From Datnioides undecimradiatus (taxonomy: Eukaryota; Chordata; Actinopteri; Lobotiformes; Datnioididae), in assembly GCA_008933995.1 (NCBI GenBank), contig WARS01000034.1, positions 5,672,207 through 5,736,206 on the forward strand: a DNA stretch of 64,000 nt, written 5' to 3'. The notes beneath the pieces are model-generated. The model saw only the letters and a list, made by a program, of their open reading frames with translations. It had not been told where the DNA came from and searched no databases. Of this stretch, positions 1 through 10,060 are shown piece after piece (position 1 is the first letter of the stretch; every line of letters begins with the position of its first letter). Both the position numbers and the translations under genes were made by a program.

Positions 1-1307
1 CCTCTGGGTAATTCAGAGCTCGGCTGAGTCACGGCTGAAACCTCAAAGAGGCTCGTCGTGATTTTGCCAAGACGCCGGCGGCCCCAGATAAACATTTTGT
101 GACAAGCTGGAAGCCAGCAACCACCGACGCCAGCTTGCCAACTTTTCAAAAGCCCCCACCCTCCCAATCCATGACAAAAGCCCTATATCTGTGTTGGCTC
201 GGGGACCACTGATTTGGCCAGGGTGTTGGATAGATGTGCAGATTCATCTCCTGATGTGCGGAGCAGCCATTCCAGCAGGCTGACGCAGAGACAAACAGAA
301 ACAGGTACAATTGTAGCGGTCTGCACTGTAACGACCTACTTACACTTGGGACTAAAGCAGGCTCGGGGACTGCTGGGACACATAGCAGGGAGAGACTCAC
401 ACCGCCCTCAGATACGACACGTCACAGCCACGTTTAAAGGGATCCAGCGCGATCTGTATTTGAAACCAACGGGCGCAGGAGTGGACTTGTTCTAAACTAC
501 GTGACATTAATATACAGTATAGATCCCAGGGCAGCGTTGACATGCCGGGATCGATCCAACCCTTTTCCGCTTCTGAGATCAACGAGCGGGGAATCAATCA
601 TGCCCGATCGGACTCTTGTGCCTGCCACGGGGTCAAACCACACGTGTCTGTAGTGACGGAAACGCCATCCTTATCTATAATGACTCTGTGTGCGTGTGGT
701 GGTATATGCGCATTACAGTGTCTTTAATTAAGCCATCCAGGGTTAGACGCATGCATTGCGCAGGTGTTCGGACGCTGTAAGGGAGGACGTCCTGTGCAGG
801 TCATCTCCCTGTCCTTTTAAATCCATATCCAGAGCAGAACCCCCACAAACCTGATCCCCAGCCCCGCTCCTCATCCCCTCATTTTAAATCCATATTACCA
901 CGCGCTCACTAATGTAGCACTCACACAGCGCTAAATCCTGCCGGGGATTTAACTGCTGGAGCCTGAGGAGGAGTGGCGTGCGGAGGACCGGAGCCCGTCA
1001 GAGCGAGAGAGTTCACCCGGGCCCCTAACGGTCCCAGCGCCTCCTCAAAACAAAAGCGCTTGGCGTGCCGCGGTGAGCCTCGCTTTTCTTGACGAGCGGC
1101 AAGAAGAGTGAGACCAGGACTTAAGTCGTAAAAAGCTGTCGAAACGGAGTAAAGAAGGTTAGACAGACGGAGGTCACGCTGACCTGTCCCGTCTGTTTCA
1201 GCCCGTTTCTCCACACTGTGCAGCCGGGCTGCTGCTCAGCTGACCGCTCTGCCCTTCAGTGTGAACGCCAGTAATTACATCTGCTTCCCTCCGTCTCTCC
1301 CGGCCAG
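1..1307 (+). other. Intron or upstream part of fam184a, no exon recognised
   Basis: No coiled-coil exon with proper borders is seen here. A fairly GC-rich stretch lies at about 940-1240. The long open frames on both strands show no family resemblance. Confidence 0.5.
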
Positions 1308-1893
1308 ATCTCTCTATTGAAACAGTCCCTGGAGCTGCAGCTCTCCCAGTCCCAGTCGGCTCTGCAGCAGCTGCAGTCTCAGTTCAACCAGGAGAGGGAG
1401 CTGCTGAGCCAACAGCTGAAAGGTAAGTTGACCTGCAGCCGCTCGGTCCAGCACGTCCGCAGCCTCATGATCTGATCTGACTGATTGTGATTATTGCCCC
1501 GCAGCTGTGCACAGTCGGTGCTGTGTTACTTTAAACACTCCTACTGCCGCTGCTTCACATTACACTGTATGCATGCAGTCAGAAGAAACAGATTCAGAAT
1601 CAGGTTATTTTAACCCCCATCCCGCCCCGTCAATGTGTCTCCTGCCAGCGCGGGGCTAGAGCAGGCCGTCGTGTCGTCTGTCTTGTCAAACAGACGGGAG
1701 ACGCATCTGCTTTCGGGAGAGGAGGTGTCACAGGCGTGCGCGTTTGTGTCTTTGCAGAGATGCAGCGGGAACATCAGAGGAGAGAGCATCGATTACAGGA
1801 GGCGCACTGCTGTGCCCTGAGCACCATGGAGGAGGCCAGGCAGCACCAGATAAGGGTTGGATTCTCCCTCTCTCCCTCTCTCCCTCTCTCACT

Positions 1894-1935
<42 letters not shown>

Positions 1936-4900
1936 AAGCATTAAGGCAGAATCTTGCTTCCAGGAGATGCACGACCGCTGTTTCTCCACAGCACAAAGGC
2001 GCTGACGTTAGCTCCAGCACCTTAAGTTTTAGACGCACCTGCACCCATCTGGGCGTAATACGATCCGTTTCAACAAGCGGTTTTGAGTATAATTAACTTC
2101 ACTCTGTTAACGCTCCACATAATCAAACTGTGACGGCAGTGGCCGCAGAATTGGGGCACAACTACAGCGATCATTTCGGCTCACCGTCCGTCCTCTGGGA
2201 TTTCATTCTCATTAAGTATTTGCTTTGTTTCAGCCAAACCGCTCAAATCACGGCGCACACAAAAAGTCTGCACGGCTTCAGGAAATTGCTGTTCTTGACG
2301 TGCAAAGACAGAAATAACAGCGCTATAAATATCAGCCTTGGTTTGCAGACTTGAGCAATATGGGTTTTGTAGTTTTTAAATTCAAAATGTTTCTAATAAC
2401 TAAGCATTTCTTTCATTTTCTGGATTTTGGTTTGTTATAAGCTCAAGTTTGATTTCCCTCTTGCTCCTCCTCTGCCAGGCCCTGGAGGAGCGTCTGAAGC
2501 AGGAACAGAGGGAGGAGGTTCATGCTCTGAAGGAAGCCCACAGGAGGACCTTAGACATCCTGAGACAGCAGTCAGACCAAGAGCTGCAGACACTGCGGTT
2601 TGAGCTGGAGGATGAGGGGAAAGCAAAGCTGGGTAAGAGACGATGCACATTAAAAGCCACAAACACACGCCTCTGCAAGACCTTTGAGGTTGAAGCTGCA
2701 AAGGAAACTTGCGTGTCACTACTTAAAAGGTGTCAGAGTTCACGCTTGATAACTCCGGCGCCTTTGTTCTTGCAGCATCTCTTCGCGCTGAGCTGAACCA
2801 CCTCCACGCTACAGCTATAGAGCATCTAAAGCAGATCCACCTTAAAGAGAACACCACAGCCAAAAGAGAGTTAGAGAAGGCCATGGAGCACAGCCGCAAG
2901 CAGGTAACTGCTGAGTCACATAACATACATCAGCAGTCTACTCGGCCCCTTCATTCTCCCCCCTCAATGTGTAAATAACATACATCTCGACTAGGAACAA
3001 GAGCTCCTGGTTCGAATCTCAGATCTGCAGGCGGAGGTGTGTTCCCGTAGCAACCGCATCACCGATCTGGACCATGAAATCCACTCTCTGAATGAGACCA
3101 TCGACACTCTGACCAGAGAGCTGGAGCTGAAGGGCAAAGAGGTGCTGCGGGTCCGGAGCGAAGCTAACCATCAAATAAGGTACGCCAACAGAACCCATGA
3201 GTTACATTAGCTTAGATTGAGGTGTGTTGGCTCCAGATGTGAGCTGCTCTAATCTCATGTGGCTTGTTTATATGTGAGCTTTGTCTGTCTCTGCTGCAGG
3301 GCCCATGAGCAAGACCTTTCAAAGAGACACGAGAGGGACCTTGGGGAGCTAAGCGTGGTCCACCACAGAGAGACGCAGATCATGCTGGCCGACTTTAACA
3401 AGGCGCAGGAGGTCCTGAAGGACAAGATCTCGGCTCTGCAGATACTGTAAGTCCCCGGTGAGGTCTCTCTTCCAGCTGCCACTGCTTCGACATCTGTATA
3501 CCTCCACCCTGGCAACAGAGTGGGATGGACCCAATACGATATCTCAGGAGCACTTGGCAGGATTTGGCGAAACTGATGAGGTCACGGTGACCTTACAAAA
3601 CTAATTTCTGGCCAAGTTCTGATAAAATGTCCCACTTTTAAATGTCAAACATCATAAAATAACAAAATCACAACATTTCATAAATTACTCTAGCTAAGAG
3701 GGACGTGGGTGTCTGTTGTCAGAAGCCTAATTCCAGTTAACACCGTCATAAGCCACCACTTCCTGTTTCTGTTTGCATAAGTTGTGATGGTTTGCGTTGT
3801 AAGTCACTGACACTTTGTCATAATGTCACCCACCCTCCTGCTTACCGTACTTCGCTGCGTGTGCATCTTGTCTGCATGTGCGTCCAGGTTGGAGGGGACA
3901 GAGGAGAAGCTGAGAAACAGAGAAAGCCGACCGGAAGACCTGCACATCATAGCAGAGCTCAGAGAGATGGTGACCGAGAGAGAAGCCCTCGTCAAGAAGC
4001 TGGTGGTGAGTGTGGATTTAAAAAGATTTCTTAGAACACGTGTGGGACATTCAGCCCCACTCTGAGTTAACCTAGCGTTAGATACAGTACTGCGATGTGG
4101 CCCAGACTCTCAGGTTGTAGCTTAACAGTGTTAGAAGGTTGTTTATTGCGTTCCCTGCTGCAGAGGAAACAAAGTTTAAAGCCTGTATCATCCCTCATCA
4201 GCGGGACAGTCCAGACCACTGCAGCCGGTTCCTCAGCTCAGACTAAACTCGTTTCAACCAATCAGTGCAATTCCCGACAGCAGCTCAGGGTCGAAAATCT
4301 GGAAAAGGCATTAGAGTCAAGCTAGCATATCACATGTCGACAACAACTGAGCAAACTGCATCTTAGAGTCTAGTTCAGACTTCTGCTGAACGATAACAAC
4401 AGTGAGATGCAGTTAGAAGGCCTTTCCCAGTCTCATCTTACCACCTTCTTTCACTGCATTTTAAGTGTACATCGGGTGAGAGTTTGATTACTCAGCAGAC
4501 TCTTTATGGATTTGAAGTTGTGACTTTGGTTTCCATCTCAGAACCCTGTCTTTCTCCTAGGATGACAAGAAGTTCTACCAGCTGGAGTTGGTAAACAGAG
4601 AGACGGGGTTCAACAAGGTCTTCAACTCCAGTGCCAACGTTGGTGTCATCAACCCTCTTATCAAGGTGAGCGGTCTCATGCACAAAAGCACTGTGAGTGT
4701 GTGTGTGTGTGTGTGTGTCATCAGCCCCTTTGAGCTGAGTGGCCTTCACACAACAACACTCAGACAGGTAAAACCATAAAATCCACGCAGCCACAAATGT
4801 AGCAGAGCAGGAGTGCTCTCGGTGCCGTAACCGCCACTCAGTGTGCACGCCATTTGAATGCTCTCCATCGTTCCCTGAACATCACTCGCGCAGTTGGAGG

Positions 4901-7682
4901 CGCGTGCAGTAGATCTTCGCCTCCGTCGGCCTCAGATCAGTTATCTCTGCCAAGAAAACAAGGTGCAATCAAACGGTTCGACACAGCGTCTGTGTCTTTG
5001 CACAGCATTTAAATGAAGTTATTGATTATGACTGTTCATAACGAACGTGCAGCAGCTAATAATTCGTCAATATTAAAACACAAGCACAGGCACAAAACCA
5101 TCACGTTCCTCAGGAAAACTCACACACCGCCTCACGTCACATTTGACTGATCTGTGCACGGAGCCGCTCATCCTCCCTCTTGTGTGTGCACAGTTGTCGG
5201 ATCTGCTGCTTGATTCTCGCCAACGGAACCGTCAGTTACCTCCGCATTCTGGTGTTTCTCGCTGCGGGTTCTGCAATTTGACCGCAAGATTACCCTGCAT
5301 AGGAACTGTCCAGCGACACAGCAACCACAAATAGGCATGTTAGGTTAGCTTTAGCTTCTTTACATGTTGAAGAAGTGTATGTACAGTTGCAGTAAGAGCC
5401 ACGCTTTAGGTACAAAGAGTTTGGCTTGTTCTGTCTCTGTTTTTAGCCTTCTGTTAGCATAACAGAGGTGATTTTGTTTTACCTCCAAGGACGTGGAGAG
5501 CTAATCGTGAGCTAGCTGCATTATTAATGGTTCCATTAGGAAAAGCCCATTTCAGGACTGGCACACACACTGCACGTTCCTCCTGTGTGCAGCAAGGGGC
5601 TGGATGCTTCTGTGTCCGAAGTTAGGCTAACGTTAGTGAATCCGACACTGCTGCTTCCAGGGAAGCTTGCGTTCCAGCAACCTCTGCTAAACTCATCACC
5701 TGAGATAGCATCACACCAAACAAACACATTGGTTACTCCTAATCCTTAAATCTTCAACCCTTAGAGTGAACATATAAATAAATCATAGATCTGCACTCTA
5801 GTTTGTTATTCTATAATAAGAAAAGCACCCATACAGGGAGTATAGTTATATCCAGGTTGGAGCCAGGGTTTTCACCTGACTCGGTGAGTGGCAAACTGGA
5901 GTTGTTTGGCATTGGAATGGATGCTTCTGTTGCTGTAGAAGTAGAAGAACCTTTGCCTTAATAGTCACTTCTGATGGTCTGTACCCACGCAGGCCACAGT
6001 TAGCGGCGGTAATAGCCGCCAATCCTGTGTCAGGACACAGGCGACGTCGGGATAATTTGCTACAAACTAAACGTCTTCCTTTAAGATTCACCTTCCCCAA
6101 CCCTGCCTTTCTATGTGTGTCTGTAGTTAAAAACAGGCAGCCAATCAGATCACCGCTTCACCAGCTTTCCTAGCCAGTCAGCTCTCCAATTCGTCAGCCC
6201 TCCCACCATGAGTCACGAAGGAGAGGAAGAGGAGGGAAGGGAGGTGGAGGAGGTAGGACCAGGAGGCCACTTTGTGCCCTCACACTCCCCCCTCCAGACG
6301 TCCCTCCCCAGACTTAGGAAAGCCCTACCACCGTTCAGCCCTCTTCCTCTTTCTCCTCTTCCTCAGCATCCTCCTCCTCCTCCTCCTTCTCCTCATCCTC
6401 CACATCATCCCATGCCAAGCCTTGTTCTTCCTCATGCTCCTCATCCTCAGGAAACCCCTGTGCAACATCAGGGCCTACAAAGCTTTAGGAGGTGAGAACT
6501 TCCAGACTTCCTGCCCCTGCCCTAACCCTCAGTTCACTTTCACCCTCTTAATTTAGGGAGTGGATTACATGATGTTTGCTGCCCTCACTGTCTCTATCGC
6601 TCACCTCACTTCTAAGTTTCCCTCCCTTCTATCCTCACCCCTCTCCCCCAAACCTGAAGATGGGCTGATTCTTAAATTCACATACTGATGTTCTGTCAAA
6701 ATGAACGTTCAGTGTCGCAGCCACTGACCTGGCCTGCTAGTAGACAGCGGTTCCATAGATATAACTCTTGAATCAGTCTTGGCTCTGAAGTTGCATCATC
6801 ATGGGAACGGAACATTGGAGCAGAACACGATTACGCCTCCCAGCCCGCATGACACTGGTTCAATGGGCATGTTGAGGAAAGAGAAGCAAGGAGGTGCGGA
6901 GATGGCATCCGCTGCTGTGACAGTGGAGTATTGTCAATGTCGCTGAATATCAAAACATCTAACAGTCTGTTTTTTCAGTCAGCTGGTCTTAAAAATAAAC
7001 AATACATTTGTTTTTTTTCCATGTTTTATTATTTTTGTGAGAAGACAACATGTAGACAGTAAATGCATTTCCCAGAATGCTGCAGTCAGGTCAGGGTCCC
7101 TTGTTGATCCATTGCGCTCCAACATCTCATTCCTCCTCCTCCCATCACGGTAACATCACAACATCTTAGTCAGAACCATCTCTCAGATACTCTCCACAGT
7201 CATCGCTGTCTGCTTTGCTTATAAAATGGAGCCAAGCTGGAAACTTCAGATCAGTCTCAGCGGGACTTTCAGCGACACTCTGAGCGACACAAAGAAAGAA
7301 AAGCGTTTGTCCAGAAAAGCTGGAGGAGAAAGAAGCTCCCACCCCCCCACCCCCTGTGCATGTGTCAAAAGTCCTGGTTGTGTGTGAGTCAGTCTGGACA
7401 GTCACCAAGCTGCATTCTGGACTGTGGACGTCACATCAGCCTGCACTTGTTTTGCATCTATTGCACTGGATCCCCCTCCTCCTGCCCCCTGATCACAGCG
7501 GCACTGCTACCTCTCCGCCTTTTCCTTCTCATCGGTTGAACAAATCTGTTTCTCTTCTATCCCTCAGCCTTCCTGAGGCCAATGCCATGACGCCGCCCGA
7601 CCCGAGAGGGGTGGAGGCAGGAAAGAGCAAAGAATACATTGCAAAAGAAGAGGAGCTGTACTCCCAGTACTTCTCTTTCTGA
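1308..7682 (+). CDS. fam184a: FAM184A-type coiled-coil protein, C-terminal ten exons (5' partial)
   Basis: Ten exons join in one open frame of 510 codons including the stop: 1308-1422, 1758-1855, 2479-2632, 2776-2903, 2995-3179, 3300-3446, 3888-4005, 4561-4665, 6127-6491 and 7568-7682. All phases agree and the exon borders are GT/AG. The product is a long, charged, Glu/Gln/Lys/Arg-rich heptad-type coiled coil, followed by a conserved block and a proline-rich end. The strongest family marks are KFYQLELVNRETGFNKVF and NVGVINPLIK (exon 4561-4665) and the terminal YSQYFSF, which match the C-terminus of vertebrate FAM184A from memory. Human FAM184A is about 1140 residues, so roughly the last 45 percent is here and the start lies left of the window. 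The molecular function of the family is poorly known. The paralogue FAM184B is the alternative, but the neighbouring pln gene favours FAM184A. Confidence 0.9.
1758..1855 (+). CDS. fam184a: fam184a coiled-coil exon with a weak donor next to a CT/CA repeat
   Basis: This exon codes for a basic and acidic helix (EMQREHQRREHRLQEAHC onward) and ends ...HQIR. The only donor that keeps the frame to the next exon at 2479 is AGG followed by GTTGGA, a poor match to the usual GTRAGT. A CT-rich tract starts within ten bases downstream and runs into a (CA)n repeat at 1896-1932. The exon keeps phase (98 nt plus the 1 nt carried in makes 33 codons). Confidence 0.75.
1863..1932. repeat. Compound CT/CA microsatellite
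   Basis: CT-rich tract to about 1895, then (CA)n from 1896 to 1932, starting within ten bases of a fam184a donor. Confidence 0.95.
2479..4005 (+). CDS. fam184a: fam184a central coiled-coil exons (six exons)
   Basis: Exons 2479-2632, 2776-2903, 2995-3179, 3300-3446, 3888-4005 and their short introns (about 90-440 nt) code for uninterrupted coiled coil. Recognisable blocks are LRAELNHLHATAIEHLKQ, ELELKGKEVLRVRSEANHQI, HEQDLSKRHERDLGEL, MLADFNKAQEVLKDKI and ESRPEDLHIIAELREMV. These follow the FAM184A order. The span covers five exons plus introns, and translation must be read exon by exon. Confidence 0.85.
4561..4665 (+). CDS. fam184a: fam184a conserved C-terminal signature exon
   Basis: This exon of exactly 35 codons starts after TTTCTCCTAG and ends at AAG|GTGAGC. 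It codes for DDKKFYQLELVNRETGFN followed by a segment ending NVGVINPLIK. It is the most conserved block of the family and the main reason for the FAM184A call. It follows the end of the coiled coil. Confidence 0.92.
4666..6126 (+). other. fam184a intron with a short GT repeat
   Basis: A (GT)n run at 4697-4718 lies about 30 bp after the donor. The rest is unique-looking intron sequence with no supported exon. Confidence 0.6.
6127..6491 (+). CDS. fam184a: fam184a proline/serine-rich exon with CCT-repeat polyproline
   Basis: The exon opens with LKTGSQSDHRFTSFPSQSAL, the counterpart of the conserved RFVS.PNLSAL region. It then has an acidic EEEEGREVEE patch and a proline/histidine-rich tail in which a CCT repeat (about 6370-6388) codes for six prolines in a row. 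I extended it past a possible donor at 6253 because only the GTGAGA donor at 6492 (phase 2) joins in frame with the last exon. A shorter splice form ending at 6252 would put the last exon out of frame. Confidence 0.72.
6492..7567 (+). other. Last fam184a intron
   Basis: About 1.1 kb between a GTGAGA donor and a TATCCCTCAG acceptor. It has no recognisable exon and only a short T-rich stretch near 7010-7040. Confidence 0.6.
7568..7682 (+). CDS. fam184a: fam184a last coding exon and stop
   Basis: The acceptor TATCCCTCAG precedes a phase-2 start. The exon codes for SLPEANAMTPPDPRG and ends KEEELYSQYFSF, then TGA at 7680-7682. The aromatic C-terminus matches the family ending WFARYFTF in spacing and character. 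The 3' untranslated region follows. AATAAA hexamers occur far downstream (10436 and 11284) and I cannot say which one is used. Confidence 0.85.
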
Positions 7683-8513
7683 CCGGCAAAAAAAAAAACA
7701 AAACATTTCTGTCAAAAAAAAAAACAACACGAAGCAATGGGACAGAGAACTAAAGTTGGACTGCAGGTTTTGAAAGTCATTTGGGTGACATCGGTATCAA
7801 ACGTCGCAGCTTTCCTATCAGTCGTAACCAGCCCTGAGATTCCAGTGTTATTGCAACCTTTAGGGCTTCCATACATGGTGAGCGCCGTACAGTACAGTAC
7901 AGTGGCTTATCAGTGCTCCATCACCAAAAGTCTAGAAGGAGTTGAGGCCATTCGCGCTCACGTCATCATCTACAGCATCTGTAACTGTGCCAAGCATGAC
8001 ATTTGTAAGGTTTTACACACAGTTTAGATGATTGGGTTCCCAAGCCTTGGCCACGGGGAGTAAATGATGCGTCTTTGATTGAAATGAAGTGACAAAACCT
8101 TCCAAAAAAACATTCAGACCTCCACAAAAGCTCATTCGGCGAAGCCTCAAAGTGTCGTAGCGAGTGTCTGCTGCGGAGGAGGAGCTGTTTTCAGCTCCGC
8201 AGAAGATGGCTCTGCCTCTTTTGTGCATCATCACATTTCTTAGAAGCTGTAATTCGAACTGTGATCTGAAAGTTGGTCCAGAACAAGACCTTGCCTCGAT
8301 GCTCACCCTTCCGCCTTTCGTTCAGTGCGAATACACACATTCAGACGTGCATTTTAGGAAAAATGGTTGTTCTCCTGGCCTCTATACAACACAGTGACCT
8401 ACAGTATACCACAATAACGACACCAGCAACAAAAACTAACTTTAGCTTGCTGTCCCGGCGCTTTGACTGTGTACATACAGTATATGTTTGATTTTCAAAT
8501 CTCTGAGCTAGCT

Positions 8514-8579
8514 GAGGGGCGCTTGATTTACCACCCCAGAACCTCAGAATGGTCCCAAAAGGTGACTCAAGCGCCCCTC
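8514..8579. repeat. 66-bp hairpin with 19-bp arms
   Basis: The left arm GAGGGGCGCTTGATTTACC and right arm GGTGACTCAAGCGCCCCTC pair with two mismatches; the outer 13 bp are perfect. It lies about 830 bp after the fam184a stop, possibly within its 3' UTR. Confidence 0.85.
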
Positions 8580-9804
8580 GCGTTTTTATCCTTTCAGTAT
8601 TTATAATGTTACGAGCTCCTGTTTTTCTACGGTCTGTTTGTGATGCCAGTGGACCAGAGACATACAGAGAGTTCTGTCAGTGACATGTAGAACTCGAGTG
8701 ACTCCCAGAAACGTTTTTCTTTTTTTCTTTTTAAGATGCCAAGGAGTGTTTAAGTCACAACGCTTAATTCCGTGACAAGCTTGGGAGTTCATGTCGGTGA
8801 CAGAACTGCCTTGCTTCGTGTCTCTGCCTTGTGGGGCAGGCCATAGAGCATGTGAAAACAGAAACACTATCATGATGCTGCTGTCACTCACTTGAAATGC
8901 TCATAGCTCCCATTTTTGGTGTACTGTCCGTTTTTTAACTTCGAGGTTTACATCGTTCTTGTGCTGCGTAACCTTCACGGCCGGGAATGAAGGTGCGTAA
9001 CCTGTACAGTTTCCAAAGTGCATGGTCATCATCAGCCGGAAAGAGGCGCCGTTTCCCACTTCTTGAACGACGGATAGAGACACTTGAGGTTTGAGACATT
9101 GCTCCCTCTCACCCCGACGCCACCGGGGTCCGTCCAGCAACTCAAAATGCATTCCAGTCCCGATCACGGCTTCGGTCCACGCTCGTCTTCCATAACAGAA
9201 TCGACTGAAGCCTCGGGGAGGTTCGGGAAGTGTTTGTTCTCAGTGTTTGCAAGAAGCACCTTAATAATGCACTCCAGTCCAATCCTGCCACTAAAAATCA
9301 CCCACTGAATCACCCTCTCTGATGAAGCCCAACAGATGAACAGATTAAATGTTGCATTGGACTGCATTAGAACGTATATTCTATATTTTCATCCAGCCCC
9401 TGTGCACAGTTAATATTTCTCAAAAGCACCTCATAAGAGGTTGAGCGGTATACAAAAAAATACCCTCTAAATACAAGAAATAGGAAGGTTGAGATTTTCC
9501 ATTTTGCAACCAAAACCCATCATTGTTTCCTTTTGGTTTTTAAAGGAACAATGCCTGTTTGGAAAGTTTGGGAATCTATCTGTGTTTGCCTTCTTACCCA
9601 GAGCCACGGCTGAAGACCAGCTTTATTCCCTTTGCAGCAAATGACGTCGGCACGCTTGCGGTCTGCGCGCGCTCGTGCAAGCTTTCAGTCCCAGACCTTC
9701 TTGAGCAGAGATGTTGCATGAACAAACCCAAATGCAAAAAACCTTTGCTGCATCCCTCACACAGGATCAGACTCGTAGGATTTGGGGGCCCAAGGACACG
9801 CTGT

Positions 9805-10060
9805 TTTAAAGGAATAGTTCACCGCTTTGAGAAATGCGCTTATTCGCTCTCTTGCTGAGAGTTAGATGGGAACATTGATGCTGTCATGGTTAGCGTAGCT
9901 TAGCTTAAGAGCACAAAGCAAGGGGAAACAACCAGTCTGGATCCAGCTACTCTTGGCTGTGGTTTCAGTATTGACGCTTTAACACAAGACTGGGTTCGAG
10001 ATGAAAAACTAATTCGCAGCAAGAAAGCAATAAATGCATTTCCCATAGCTATTTCTATAA
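9805..10060. mobile_element. Foldback/MITE-like teleost repeat
   Basis: It begins TTAAAGGAATAGTTCACCG and continues with GAGAAATGCGCTTATTCG and CTCTTGCTGAGAGTTAGATG, words of a repeat very common in teleosts. Near the right side, 10017-10046 reads CAGCAAGAAAGCAATAAATG plus CATTTCCC. This is the inverted, mutated form of the left arm. It therefore looks like a non-autonomous element with long terminal inverted repeats. Confidence 0.65.
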
